Source: a bacterium 336/3
GTDB lineage: Bacteria; Bacteroidota; Bacteroidia; Cytophagales; Thermonemataceae
Direction of reading: 5' to 3'
DNA: 64,000 nucleotides
Assembly: GCA_001281695.1 (NCBI GenBank)
Contig: LJIE01000001.1
Span: 68,107-132,106, forward strand
Shown: positions 25,883 through 35,400 of the stretch, in pieces
How the letters are laid out: each line of letters opens with the position of its first letter
Position numbering within the stretch: the first letter of the stretch is position 1
The notes under the pieces: generated by a model
What the model was told of the DNA's origin: nothing
What the model saw: only the letters and a program-made list of their open reading frames with translations
The model's database searches: none
Made by a program: the position numbers and the translations under genes

Positions 25883-28800
25883 TTATTCACCTTGTGCTTT
25901 TTTCAGTTCAATTTCTATAAGCAAACAATTGTAAACCAAACCAATATGATTAAATTTTGCTTGTTGTAAAACCATTTCGGAATCTATCAAATCTCCTTGT
26001 TTTACAATTCCTTTTTTCCAACGGTCGTACATCAAATTGTAAGAACGTTGGGCTGCTTTTAACACTTTTTCCTGTGTTTGGAGTTGCAGACTTGTTTCCT
26101 GAAGTGTATTTTGAAGTGTCTGAATCTCTAAATTTACTTGTTTGATGGCAAAATTATAACGTTCTGAAGTTTGCTCAGACTCTAATTTAATTTGTGCCAT
26201 TTTATTGTTTTGCCTAAATCCATTAAACAGAGGTACATTTAATTGTAGTCCTACAAAAGTAGAATTAACCCAACGATATTTATTAAAATCGAAATTTTCT
26301 TGTTGTGTAAGGATAGAATGTTGCCCAACAAGTTGCAGATTAGGTATTAATTTCGCTTTTTCTATTTTAACCTGATTATCAAGTATTTTCTTTTGAATAT
26401 TTAGTTGTTCTAAATCTGTTCTCTTCTTGGCTTCAAGATTAGAAAATACAATATTTTTAGGATTAAAATGCAGACTATCAGAAAATTGCAAAACTTCTTG
26501 GCTTGGTAAATCAAGTAAAAGCTTTAACTGATTTTCAGCAAGTGTGTATGCATTTTTAGTTTTGATAAGATTTGGTTTGAGGTTTTCGACTTGTACGTAT
26601 GCTTGTAGTGTATCTGCCTCTGTTAGAAAGCCTTGTTCCAAACGTTGTCTTACATCCGAAAGTATTCTGTTTTGGCGTTTGAGATTTTCTATCCAAAAAT
26701 CGTGTTGAGCTTTTGCCCAAAGAGCGTCAAAATAGATTTTTCTCAATTCTGCTAATTTCTGATTTTCAAGTGTTTTAAGAGCTAAGTAAGCATTTTCTTT
26801 GTTTAATTGAGCATTTTCAAGTATAGGTTTGTTTTCAAACTGCAATAAAGGTACAGAAAGTGTCAGGTTTGCCTGATAAACATTCTTGGCACTTGCATTT
26901 ACCGAACGAAATTCTTTAGAATCGGCAGTTGGGTCGAAGAAAGTTGCAGGCAGGAAAAACACTTGTGGTCTGATATTTCTGTTATAATTTCCACTCAAAT
27001 TTAAAGATGGTAAATATACACTTTGAGCTTCCTTCACACCATATTCAGACTTTTGAATGTCTTTTTTCTGGATGTTCAGTTCTATATTATTCATTTTTAA
27101 TTTCATCTCAGTTTCTTTTAAACTCAAAGTTGTTTGAGAGTATCCGTTTATTGTTGTAAGTATCATAAAAAGACCCGTTACAACAGCTTTTTCGAGAATA
27201 TTTTTCTGAGCGTTCATGATATTTTTCTTAGAAAATCTTTTTAAAATCCTGTCTAACTCTAAATAGATCGCAGGGACAATAAATAATGTGAAAATCATGG
27301 AACTTGTAAGCCCTCCTATGAGTACCCATGCTAAAGCAGAGTTGTACTCACCACCAGAGCCTGTTTGCAGAGCCAAAGGCAACATTCCTATGACCATGGC
27401 AAGGGTAGTCATCAGAATAGGTCTCAAACGAGTTTTACCTGCATCCAAAAGAGCATACAATACATTTCGTCCTTCTTTTCTGAGTTCATTGGCTCTATCT
27501 ACAATCAGGATAGCATTTTTGGCAACAAGCCCCAGCATCATAATCATTCCGAAAATAGAAAAGACATTGAGTGTTTTCATGGTAAGAGCCAAAGCTAACA
27601 AAGCCCCTGTAAGTGCCACAGGAATAGAAAACAATACCACAAATGGATATAAAAATGAATTATAAAGAGCAACCATAATCAGGTACACAAATGTAATCCC
27701 TGCAGTAATGGCTAAACCCAGATATACAAAAGAGTCATCTGCCATTTCCAAATCCCCTTCGTAGCTAATTTTAATGCCTGCTGGCGGAGGATTTTGGGCT
27801 ACTATTTGTTTAATTTCTTCACCAATTTCGTTTACTGACTTTCCAATAGCCTTAGAAAACATAGTTACAGAAGCATTTTTATTTCTGCGTTCGAGAGCAG
27901 AAGCCGATGTAATCATTTGTATATCAGCAATCTGTTTTAGATAAATAAGTTCGCCTTGAGCATTGATAAAACTCAGATTTTCAATTTGTTCTGTTTTATT
28001 ACGATCAGATTTTTCCAATTGTACCCTTAGAGGAAACTCAGTATTTCCTTCTCTGAATTTCAAATCGTCAAAGCCTGTAAGAGCTACTCGTAAGGTTGTA
28101 GCTACTTCGTCCAAATTTAATCCCAAACTAGCGAGTCTATCTCTATTGATTTGTATATCTAATTCTGGTTTCCCTGCAAGTATAGATAGGCGTACATCAT
28201 CAGTTCCCTTAATTTCAGATGTCATTTTCTTGAGTTTTTGTGCATACTCAAACATCTGCTTTCTATCTGCTCCACTAATTAAAATCTGGATGGGAGTAGC
28301 CTCAGCACCTATTACCCCAACAGGCGAAACTTTTACTTTTGTACCTGCCTCCTCTAAAATCATGTTTCGAATCTGTTGAGACATTTGTAGTACAGTTTTA
28401 TTTCTTTGTTTTTTATCTGTAAGCAGAATTGAGAACTCTATTTGATTATCTCCTATTACTTCCCCAAAATAAGGGTCATTGGAAAGCCCTACAGTGCTAA
28501 ATATTCTTTTTACTTCTGGTAGGTTCTGGATTTTTTCCTCAAATTTTTGAGCTACTCTTTGTGTTTCTTCAAACTTTGTACCTGCTGGTGTTTCTACAAT
28601 TACAGAAATTTCACCTTTGTCTGTGGTAGGAACAAACTCTCCGCCTATATAACCTTCTGTTACCAAACTAAAAGATGCTATCATAGAACCAAAAGCTACA
28701 AAGTACACAACCCAACGAAATTTCAAGCCTTTTTTCAAAAAAGAAACGTAAAAATTCGTTAGCTTATGAATCTGCTTTTCTATGGTTAAAATAATTTTTC

Positions 28801-30304
28801 CAAAAATGTTTTTAGGACTCAGATGCTCCAATTTTGCAAAACGAGAAGCCAGCATGGGCGTAAGCGTAAAGGAAACAATTAAACTGGCAAGTGTAGAAAC
28901 CACTATTACCAAAGCAAATTCTTTTACCAAACCACCTGTAATGCCTGGGACAAAAGCCAAAGGTAAAAACACCACCACATCTACAAGTGTAATAGAAAGA
29001 GCTGAAAAGCCTATTTCATTTCTGCCATCTAAAGAGGCTTTTACTTTGTCTTTTCCCATTTCCAGATGCCTATAAATATTTTCTAAAACGACAATTGAGT
29101 CATCCACAAGAATTCCTATTACCAAACTCATCGCTAATAAAGTCATCAGATTTAGGCTAAAATCCATGATATACATTCCTATAAATGAGAATACTAAAGA
29201 AGAAGGGATGGCTATCATGACTATTAAGGCATTTCGGAGTGAATGCAAGAAGACAAGCATCACAAGAGCTACCAGAAAAACTGCTATAATCAAATCATGA
29301 AAAACTGTTTCTGTAGCTTTTAATGTAAACTCTGAGCTATCCGCAGCTATTTCAAAAGTTAGTTTTTGTGTTTTATATTCTGTCTCAATTTTTTTAATTT
29401 CGTTTCTTACAAGCCCTGAAACCTCTACAGCATTGGCATTAGATTGTTTCTGAACAATCAAACCAATAGAGTTTTTTTGATTGAGTCGGGTAATGGTTTT
29501 ACCATCTTTACTGCCATCTTCGAGGGTAGCAATATCTTTGAGCTTAATTTTGCTTCCATCTTTTAGAACTGCAATATCCAGATTTTCAAGGGTTTCAAAC
29601 TCTGATATTTTCCCATTCAAACGCAAACCAAATTGAGCATCTTCATCTTTGATATTGCCAATAGGTACATCCAAATTTGATTTTTGTAAAGCCTGTACCA
29701 CTGCCAACATAGGTATTTGATGATATTTTATCTTTTGTTCATCCAAATACACTTTTATTTCTTTTTCTTCACCACCCACCAACTGAATACGCCCAACTCC
29801 TTTGAGTTGTGATAGATGAGGTTTTATTTGCTCTTTTAAAATCTGATACAATTCTTTTTCTGAAAGACTTGAGGTACTTGCTAAACGCAAAACAGGTAAG
29901 TCTGCCAACGAATATTTATCCACAGTAGGTGTTTTTGCACCTTGAGGTAGTTGTGGTACAACCTGATTTACAAAGCGTTGTACCTCTTGCATGGCTTTAT
30001 CGAGGTCTGTATCTTGTAAAAACTCAATACTGATTACAGCATAACCTTCATTAGAACGTGATGTAATGCGTTTTACTTTACTTGCTCCAGCCACAGCATC
30101 CTCAATTTTTTTGGTAATAGTACTTTCTATTTCAGCAGGTGAAGCACCCTCATACACAGCTATTACTGAAACAAATGGAGCATTAATTTTGGGTAATAGC
30201 TCATATTTCAATTGCCCGATGGCAAATATTCCTAATAAACTGATTATCAATAAAAACACAATAATCAAGATAGGTCTTTTGATGGAGATTTCTGTGAGTG
30301 TCAT
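25883..30304 (-). CDS. RND efflux pump fused to a TolC-like outer membrane channel
   Basis: This 1473-residue protein is a single open frame. Residues 1-1029 form a complete HAE1-type RND transporter. It begins MTLTEISIKRPILI, with GILVDDSIVVLENIYRH in the TM4 region (its two Asp are the proton-relay positions) and TTLAMVIGMLPLALQTGSGG late in the domain. At about residue 1030 a new Met starts MNAQKNILEKAV, followed by a hydrophobic run and GYSQ. That resembles a signal peptide leading into a TolC-family channel (about 1060-1473) with LSLKETEMKLKMNN and LEQGFLTEADTLQAYVQVE. It sits two bases after the adaptor gene in a TetR-controlled operon, so pump, adaptor and channel form one tripartite system. 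A separate internal start at 27217 is the alternative reading. Confidence 0.93.
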   Translation of the reverse strand: MTLTEISIKRPILIIVFLLIISLLGIFAIGQLKYELLPKINAPFVSVIAVYEGASPAEIESTITKKIEDAVAGASKVKRITSRSNEGYAVISIEFLQDTDLDKAMQEVQRFVNQVVPQLPQGAKTPTVDKYSLADLPVLRLASTSSLSEKELYQILKEQIKPHLSQLKGVGRIQLVGGEEKEIKVYLDEQKIKYHQIPMLAVVQALQKSNLDVPIGNIKDEDAQFGLRLNGKISEFETLENLDIAVLKDGSKIKLKDIATLEDGSKDGKTITRLNQKNSIGLIVQKQSNANAVEVSGLVRNEIKKIETEYKTQKLTFEIAADSSEFTLKATETVFHDLIIAVFLVALVMLVFLHSLRNALIVMIAIPSSLVFSFIGMYIMDFSLNLMTLLAMSLVIGILVDDSIVVLENIYRHLEMGKDKVKASLDGRNEIGFSALSITLVDVVVFLPLAFVPGITGGLVKEFALVIVVSTLASLIVSFTLTPMLASRFAKLEHLSPKNIFGKIILTIEKQIHKLTNFYVSFLKKGLKFRWVVYFVAFGSMIASFSLVTEGYIGGEFVPTTDKGEISVIVETPAGTKFEETQRVAQKFEEKIQNLPEVKRIFSTVGLSNDPYFGEVIGDNQIEFSILLTDKKQRNKTVLQMSQQIRNMILEEAGTKVKVSPVGVIGAEATPIQILISGADRKQMFEYAQKLKKMTSEIKGTDDVRLSILAGKPELDIQINRDRLASLGLNLDEVATTLRVALTGFDDLKFREGNTEFPLRVQLEKSDRNKTEQIENLSFINAQGELIYLKQIADIQMITSASALERRNKNASVTMFSKAIGKSVNEIGEEIKQIVAQNPPPAGIKISYEGDLEMADDSFVYLGLAITAGITFVYLIMVALYNSFLYPFVVLFSIPVALTGALLALALTMKTLNVFSIFGMIMMLGLVAKNAILIVDRANELRKEGRNVLYALLDAGKTRLRPILMTTLAMVIGMLPLALQTGSGGEYNSALAWVLIGGLTSSMIFTLFIVPAIYLELDRILKRFSKKNIMNAQKNILEKAVVTGLFMILTTINGYSQTTLSLKETEMKLKMNNIELNIQKKDIQKSEYGVKEAQSVYLPSLNLSGNYNRNIRPQVFFLPATFFDPTADSKEFRSVNASAKNVYQANLTLSVPLLQFENKPILENAQLNKENAYLALKTLENQKLAELRKIYFDALWAKAQHDFWIENLKRQNRILSDVRQRLEQGFLTEADTLQAYVQVENLKPNLIKTKNAYTLAENQLKLLLDLPSQEVLQFSDSLHFNPKNIVFSNLEAKKRTDLEQLNIQKKILDNQVKIEKAKLIPNLQLVGQHSILTQQENFDFNKYRWVNSTFVGLQLNVPLFNGFRQNNKMAQIKLESEQTSERYNFAIKQVNLEIQTLQNTLQETSLQLQTQEKVLKAAQRSYNLMYDRWKKGIVKQGDLIDSEMVLQQAKFNHIGLVYNCLLIEIELKKAQGE

Positions 30305-30306
30305 AG

Positions 30307-31356
30307 TTATTGAATTTTTACTTTTTGACCATTTTCTATATTATTTTGCCCTTTTACAATTACTTTGTCGCCGAGTTTCAAGCCTGAAAGCACCTCTATA
30401 TTTTCACCATATTCTCTACCCAAAACTACTTTTTTAGATATCGCCTTTTCATTTTCAATCACAAAAACCTGATTATCAAGAATTGCTATTCGAGGTACAA
30501 GTAAAATTTCTTTTTGGGTATTATCTGCCAATATTACTTCTGCATTCATGCCTGCCAGTATGGGTTTTGTTGGGTTGTTTTGCATCAGGATTTCTACTGG
30601 AAAAGTACCCGCATCTGTACTCTGAACGGCTATGGATTTGATGACTCCTTCAAATTTTTCTTCTTTTCGGGTTGGTATAACAACTTGCACTTTTTGTCCA
30701 ACTTTCACTTTATCAAGGTCTTGTGCTGTCAGATTCACAAACAAACGTAGTTGAGCAATATCTGTAATAGTTGCTATAGGTGTTCCTACGCCCAATACCT
30801 TCCCAATACCTACAAGTTTTTGTGAAATTACTCCGGAAATAGGGCTTTTGATAACTGCATAATCTAAAGCCTGCTGAGATAATTGCAGGTTTTGTTCTGC
30901 ATTTTGCATCTGAAAACGAGCATTTTCTAAGTCATACTCTGAAAGATTGTTATTTTTGAACAATGCCTCATAACGTTCAAAATCTCTTTTGGCTTTCTGA
31001 TAATTGATTTCAGCTATTTTTCTTTGTGTTTGTTTGGTTTTAGCATCTATAATTGCTAAAACCTGCCCCTGAGCTACTCTGTTGTTCAAATCGAAGTAAA
31101 TCTGTATGATTTTACCATCTGTTTCTGAAAGCACCTCTAATGTTTCAAAAGCTTTAAAAATACCTGTTGCTTTAAAAATACCTTGTACTTTTTTTGTTTG
31201 TATAGATGCAATTTGAACGCTTGTAAGGGGTTTTATTTGTGCCTCTTTGGCTTGAGCATTTTGTTTTTCAACGTTTCCGTTTAAAATAACAGTTATTCCA
31301 AAAATCAGTGAAGCTGTAATGGCTATCACCAGCAAAATTTTGATAGATGATTTCAT
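30307..31356 (-). CDS. RND efflux periplasmic adaptor (membrane fusion protein)
   Basis: The 349-residue protein has a signal/anchor at residues 7-25 and no lipobox Cys. It then has the HlyD/AcrA arrangement of a lipoyl half (TDGKIIQIYFDLNNRVAQGQVL), a coiled-coil hairpin (residues 100-160), the second lipoyl half (YAVIKSPISGVISQKLVGIGKV) and a beta-barrel (VGQKVQVVIPTR). The C-terminus LGDKVIVKGQNNIENGQKVKI is the membrane-proximal domain. It links the inner-membrane pump to the outer-membrane channel. It is the first structural gene after the TetR regulator and lies two bases before the RND-TolC gene. Two palindromic operator-like sites lie in the 99 bases upstream. Confidence 0.95.
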   Translation of the reverse strand: MKSSIKILLVIAITASLIFGITVILNGNVEKQNAQAKEAQIKPLTSVQIASIQTKKVQGIFKATGIFKAFETLEVLSETDGKIIQIYFDLNNRVAQGQVLAIIDAKTKQTQRKIAEINYQKAKRDFERYEALFKNNNLSEYDLENARFQMQNAEQNLQLSQQALDYAVIKSPISGVISQKLVGIGKVLGVGTPIATITDIAQLRLFVNLTAQDLDKVKVGQKVQVVIPTRKEEKFEGVIKSIAVQSTDAGTFPVEILMQNNPTKPILAGMNAEVILADNTQKEILLVPRIAILDNQVFVIENEKAISKKVVLGREYGENIEVLSGLKLGDKVIVKGQNNIENGQKVKIQ

Positions 31357-31387
31357 ATTTTTTAATTTTTAGTTTTTCAATTCATAA

Positions 31388-31405
31388 AAACCGACCATTC
31401 GGTTT
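31388..31405. promoter_or_regulatory. TetR-type operator 1
   Basis: The palindrome AAACCGACCATTCGGTTT consists of seven-base arms around a four-base centre. It lies between tetR and the adaptor gene, and two related copies are nearby (31419-31436, 32065-32082). Confidence 0.65.
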
Positions 31406-31418
31406 ATTTAATTACAAC

Positions 31419-31436
31419 AAACCAACTGTTTGGTTT
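31419..31436. promoter_or_regulatory. TetR-type operator 2
   Basis: The palindrome AAACCAACTGTTTGGTTT has its centre 31 bases from operator 1, close to three helical turns. Both could be bound on the same DNA face. Confidence 0.6.
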
Positions 31437-31455
31437 ATTGTATAAGCAAAAAAAA

Positions 31456-32064
31456 TTATTTTTTTAATCCTTTATAAAAATCGTCCCATAAATCCTCGAT
31501 AGATGTAAGAGCTTTGGTAAAATTTTCTGTGAGAATGTTATGGATAAAGTTCGAATCGATACTGTATATAAATAATTTAGCTATATGATGACTTGACATG
31601 GGTGTATCTATTTCCCTACTTTCTTTGGCTTTTTCTATAATTTCCTCCCACATGATTTGCTCTTCCAGATGCATATTTTTAAGTTTTTCCTTAAAATCAG
31701 GAAAACGATGGATAGCATCGAAAACTAAGAGAAAATAGTTCATATTATTATAATCTTCCTCTTTCTCAACATTTACACACTCTTTGATGAATCCTATAAA
31801 CCTTTGTAAATGTTTTACATAACTTAAATAAAAATTTTTCAAAGAAGATTTATCAAAATCACTTTGATTGTTCATTTCATCACCCAAATAAAATGTATCT
31901 ATCACTTCTATAAATAATTGCTCTTTACTTTCAAAGTAGTGATAAAATGCTCCTTTAGAAAGTTTTGTTTCTCTTACAATGTCTTGCATTGTAACATCTT
32001 TAAAATTTTTTTGTATAAAAAGCCTAAAAGCTATTTTAAGTATATGTAATTTCGTTTCATTCAT
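31456..32064 (-). CDS. TetR/AcrR-family regulator
   Basis: The 202-residue protein has an N-terminal helix-turn-helix of TetR type: LHILKIAFRLFIQKNFKDVT, DIVRETKLSKGAFYHYF and ESKEQLFIEV. The remainder is a helical ligand-binding domain with no family signature that identifies the ligand. It is the first gene of the efflux operon and very likely represses the genes downstream as well as itself. This is supported by three near-identical palindromes, one immediately upstream of its own start and two between it and the adaptor gene. The inducer should be a compound exported by the pump. Confidence 0.93.
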   Translation of the reverse strand: MNETKLHILKIAFRLFIQKNFKDVTMQDIVRETKLSKGAFYHYFESKEQLFIEVIDTFYLGDEMNNQSDFDKSSLKNFYLSYVKHLQRFIGFIKECVNVEKEEDYNNMNYFLLVFDAIHRFPDFKEKLKNMHLEEQIMWEEIIEKAKESREIDTPMSSHHIAKLFIYSIDSNFIHNILTENFTKALTSIEDLWDDFYKGLKK

Positions 32065-32082
32065 AAACCGACCATTTGGTTT
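32065..32082. promoter_or_regulatory. TetR-type operator 3, next to the tetR start
   Basis: AAACCGACCATTTGGTTT has the same palindrome design as operators 1 and 2. It directly touches the tetR start codon, covering the region where a leader or RBS would lie, which fits autorepression. Confidence 0.62.
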
Positions 32083-32146
32083 GTAAAATAAGTAAGAAAA
32101 GTTTGATGCACCAAATATTTTTGTAACTTTTTTTAAAATGGATGAT

Positions 32147-33988
32147 TTAGAAATTTTTTTCTAAGAACTGATGAAGCACAATCAATGCCCAAATACGATT
32201 GTAGTAGTATTTATCCCCTGCCAAAAACTTTTCTTTTAAGGCTTTCACTTGTGGATATTTTACAATATTGTGTTTTTCAACTACCTTTCTATGTAAAAAT
32301 TCATCTATTAAGAATTTCAAATCCCCTAATAACCAGTCTGCTAAAGGAATAGAAAATCCTTTTTTGGGTCGTTCAAAAAACTCGGCAGGTACATATTCAT
32401 ACAATACTTTTTTGAGCAAATATTTGGATGTTTTATTCTTGAATTTCAGGTTAGAAGATAGATTCATGGCAAACTCAACCAAACGGTAATCTAATAAGGG
32501 AGAACGGGCTTCCAAACTATATTTCATGGTAGCTCTATCCACTTTCACCATCAAATCATCTTGAAGATAATATTGCAAATCAAAAAATGATTGTTGAAGC
32601 ATTGGATTACACTTGAGCAACCCAAACTGCGAAGTAAGTAAAGGCTCTGAATTTGTGATGGGAAAAGTCACCATATTTTCTACTTCTTTTTGTGAAAAAA
32701 GAAATTGTTCCTGTGAAAAAATATGACTCGCTAATTTTTTACGTTTGGGATAAGCAAATAATGATGACGCCTTTTTATAAGCAATATTATTAGGACGAGT
32801 TTTTAGAATTTGAGAAATCGGGTATCTAAAAAGCTTCAAAATTGGATTATCTAATCTTTTTGCCCACTGATACATTCCATAACCTAAAAAAAGCTCATCT
32901 CCACCATCTCCACCTAACACTACAGTTACTTGCTTTCGAGCAAACTCCGAAACCAGCATGGTTGGCACAGCAGAAGAATCGGCAAATGGTTCATCATATA
33001 CATCAATCAGTTCTGGTATTAATTTTTTTGCTTCTTCAATAGAAATGATATGTTCATAATGCTCTGTACCCAAATGTTTAGCAACTTTTTGGGCAAAAGG
33101 AGCTTCATTAAATTTTTCTTCTTTGAATCCTATAGAAAAAGTTTTAATAGGTATTTTGCTTTGTTCTTGAGCAATAGCAGCTACTGTACTTGAATCTATC
33201 CCTCCACTCAAAAATACACCTAAAGGCACGTCACTAATCATTCTATATTGCACTGAACTTGTCAGAAGTTGTTTTAACTTTTCAAAAGCTTCCTTTTCAT
33301 CCTCTAGGCTTTCTTTCTTCATACAAGCCTGAATGTCCCAATACATATTTTCTTCTACACCATTTTTGGTGATTTTCAGCCAATAGCCTGAATACATCTT
33401 GAAGACATCTTGATAAATGCTATGAGGACGAGGAATATAACCCAAATGCAAGAAATCTTCTATAGCTTCATGATTCAGGTCTTTTTTAATAAAAGGAAGA
33501 ACCATCAAGGCCTTGAGTTCAGAAGCAAACGCAAAGTGATGTCCATTCCAGAAATAATAAAGTGGTTTTTTGCCTATTCTATCTCTAAACAGATACAATT
33601 CTTTTTTTTCAGTGTCATAAATAGCTATAGCAAACATTCCATTGAACATTTGTACACATGAGGCCCCTTTTTGAACAAACGATTCTAAAATAACTTCTGT
33701 GTCTGATGTTGTTTTGGTTTCTATCTGGAGTTTTTCAGCTACTTCTTTAAAATTATAAATTTCACCATTATATACAATAATATACCTTCCATTATGCGAA
33801 GTCATGGGTTGGTTCGCCTGTTCAGATAAATCGAGAATGGAAAGCCTTCGATGTCCTAAACCACATATTCCATCATAAAAAAAGCCTTCAGCATCAGGAC
33901 CTCTATGAGCCAAACGAGTAGTCATTTGCTTCAATAAATCTTCTGAAACACCATTCTGAAAAGAAAGAAAACCTGCTATGCCACACAT
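32147..33988 (-). CDS. asnB: Asparagine synthase (glutamine-hydrolysing)
   Basis: AsnB takes ammonia from glutamine and uses ATP to amidate aspartate. The N-terminal Cys2 nucleophile is present (MCGIAGFL). The glutaminase domain covers roughly residues 2-200 and includes YNGEIYNF. The synthetase domain has the ATP-pyrophosphatase loop SGGIDSSTVAAIA. The length of 613 residues fits the bacterial asparagine synthase family. Paralogues of this fold also amidate cell-surface sugars or peptides, so the acceptor is not certain. The gene stands alone with no polysaccharide cluster around it. Confidence 0.93.
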   Translation of the reverse strand: MCGIAGFLSFQNGVSEDLLKQMTTRLAHRGPDAEGFFYDGICGLGHRRLSILDLSEQANQPMTSHNGRYIIVYNGEIYNFKEVAEKLQIETKTTSDTEVILESFVQKGASCVQMFNGMFAIAIYDTEKKELYLFRDRIGKKPLYYFWNGHHFAFASELKALMVLPFIKKDLNHEAIEDFLHLGYIPRPHSIYQDVFKMYSGYWLKITKNGVEENMYWDIQACMKKESLEDEKEAFEKLKQLLTSSVQYRMISDVPLGVFLSGGIDSSTVAAIAQEQSKIPIKTFSIGFKEEKFNEAPFAQKVAKHLGTEHYEHIISIEEAKKLIPELIDVYDEPFADSSAVPTMLVSEFARKQVTVVLGGDGGDELFLGYGMYQWAKRLDNPILKLFRYPISQILKTRPNNIAYKKASSLFAYPKRKKLASHIFSQEQFLFSQKEVENMVTFPITNSEPLLTSQFGLLKCNPMLQQSFFDLQYYLQDDLMVKVDRATMKYSLEARSPLLDYRLVEFAMNLSSNLKFKNKTSKYLLKKVLYEYVPAEFFERPKKGFSIPLADWLLGDLKFLIDEFLHRKVVEKHNIVKYPQVKALKEKFLAGDKYYYNRIWALIVLHQFLEKNF

Positions 33989-34090
33989 AAAAAGTGATGA
34001 ATTATAAATGCGTAAATGATGAATGTCGTTTTGATGGAAATTTACAAAACAGCACTTTAAATGTCTTGTATCTGGTATATAATACCTTGT

Positions 34091-35278
34091 CTATCCTGAA
34101 ATTTCCTTATAAGCCAACCAAGCCATCAGCCCTGCTCCTATTTCAAGAGCATCTTCATCAATATCGAAAGTAGGTGTATGTACTCCTGAAATGATTCCTT
34201 TTGCTTCATTTCGAGTACCTAATCTATAAAAACAGGCATCTGTAATTTGCGAATAGTATGCAAAATCCTCAGCAGCCATCCAAATATCCAAATCTACTAC
34301 ATTTTCTTCTCCAAGATATTCAATAGCTCCTTGTTTTGCTTTTTGTGTAAGTTCTGGATTGTTTTTCAAAAAAGGGTAGCCTCTTCTTACTTCAAATTCA
34401 CAACGTCCTCCCATTGCTTCTGCAATTCCTTCTGCTATTTTTACCATTTTTTGATGAGCTTCACCTCTCCATTTTTCGTCTAATGTACGAAAAGTACCTT
34501 CAATATATACTTCATTAGGAATAATATTGGTTGCTCCATTGGCTATAACTTTCCCAAATGAAAGCACAGAAGGAATTTTAGGCGAGGCACTTCTGCTAAC
34601 TACTTGCTGTAAAGCCACAATAATATGCGAAGTTATCAAAACGGGGTCAATACAGTTTTCAGGCATAGCACCATGCCCTCCTTTTCCGATTACTCTGATA
34701 TACAACTCATCAGCACTAGCCATATACATACCTTCTCGAAACCCTACTTTTCCTACAGGCAAAAGGGGCATCACATGCTGTCCTAAAATGCTTTTCGGTT
34801 TAGGATTCTCTAAAACTCCTTCTTTTATCATTAAAGAAGCCCCACCAGGGACTTTTTCTTCTCCAAGCTGAAAAATACAACGAACTGTTCCTTCAAAAGT
34901 GTCTTTTAAATTTTGTAAAATTTTACAAGCTCCAAGTAATGATGCTGTATGAACATCATGTCCACAAGCATGCATTACTCCTTCATTTTTAGATTTGTAA
35001 GAAACATTATTTTGCTCTACAATGGGCAAAGCATCTATATCTGCTCTGAGGGCTATGGTTTTCGATTCTGGATTTTTGCCTTTGATATGAGCTACAAGCC
35101 CTGTTCCTGCAATACCCGACTGAAAATCTATTTGATATTCTGTTAGTTTTGAGGCTATAAATTTGGCTGTTTCAAATTCTTGATAAGATAGCTCAGGATG
35201 AGCGTGTAAGTGTCTTCTATTTGCCCTGATTTCTTCAAAATATTCTTTAGATAGAGCTTTGATTTGTTGTTGTATCAT
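34091..35278 (-). CDS. M20 family amidohydrolase
   Basis: The preferred start MIQQQIKALSKEY lies 11 codons inside the open frame. The 395-residue protein belongs to the IAA-amino-acid hydrolase / hippurate hydrolase / N-acyl-amino-acid amidohydrolase branch. Its metal motifs are HACGHDVHTAS, QLGEEKVPGG (with paired Glu) and a late AAEDFAYYS, and GKGGHGAMPE contributes to the dimer interface. No signal peptide is seen, so it is cytoplasmic. The substrate should be an N-acylated amino acid or short peptide; the sequence does not decide which. Confidence 0.92.
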   Translation of the reverse strand: MIQQQIKALSKEYFEEIRANRRHLHAHPELSYQEFETAKFIASKLTEYQIDFQSGIAGTGLVAHIKGKNPESKTIALRADIDALPIVEQNNVSYKSKNEGVMHACGHDVHTASLLGACKILQNLKDTFEGTVRCIFQLGEEKVPGGASLMIKEGVLENPKPKSILGQHVMPLLPVGKVGFREGMYMASADELYIRVIGKGGHGAMPENCIDPVLITSHIIVALQQVVSRSASPKIPSVLSFGKVIANGATNIIPNEVYIEGTFRTLDEKWRGEAHQKMVKIAEGIAEAMGGRCEFEVRRGYPFLKNNPELTQKAKQGAIEYLGEENVVDLDIWMAAEDFAYYSQITDACFYRLGTRNEAKGIISGVHTPTFDIDEDALEIGAGLMAWLAYKEISG

Positions 35279-35363
35279 GAATAAAACTTTCAAAATTGAA
35301 TAGAGTTTCAAATTTAGTTTTTTTCTATAACAACATGATTCTTTTTAGAAAAGTTTTCACAAA

Positions 35364-35395
35364 AAAGAAGCCCTTGAATATTCAAGGGCTTCTTT
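35364..35395 (-). terminator. Terminator of the esterase gene
   Basis: A perfect 15-bp inverted repeat with a TA loop, core AAGCCCTTGAA / TTCAAGGGCTT, lies just downstream of the minus-strand esterase gene. Confidence 0.88.
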
Positions 35396-35400
35396 ACATT

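Noticed and set aside
25801-25890. 30-codon N-terminal extension of the RNase Z-like gene
   Set aside because: It would encode through the perfect terminator palindrome of the efflux operon and into the pump gene; the family begins at the second Met.
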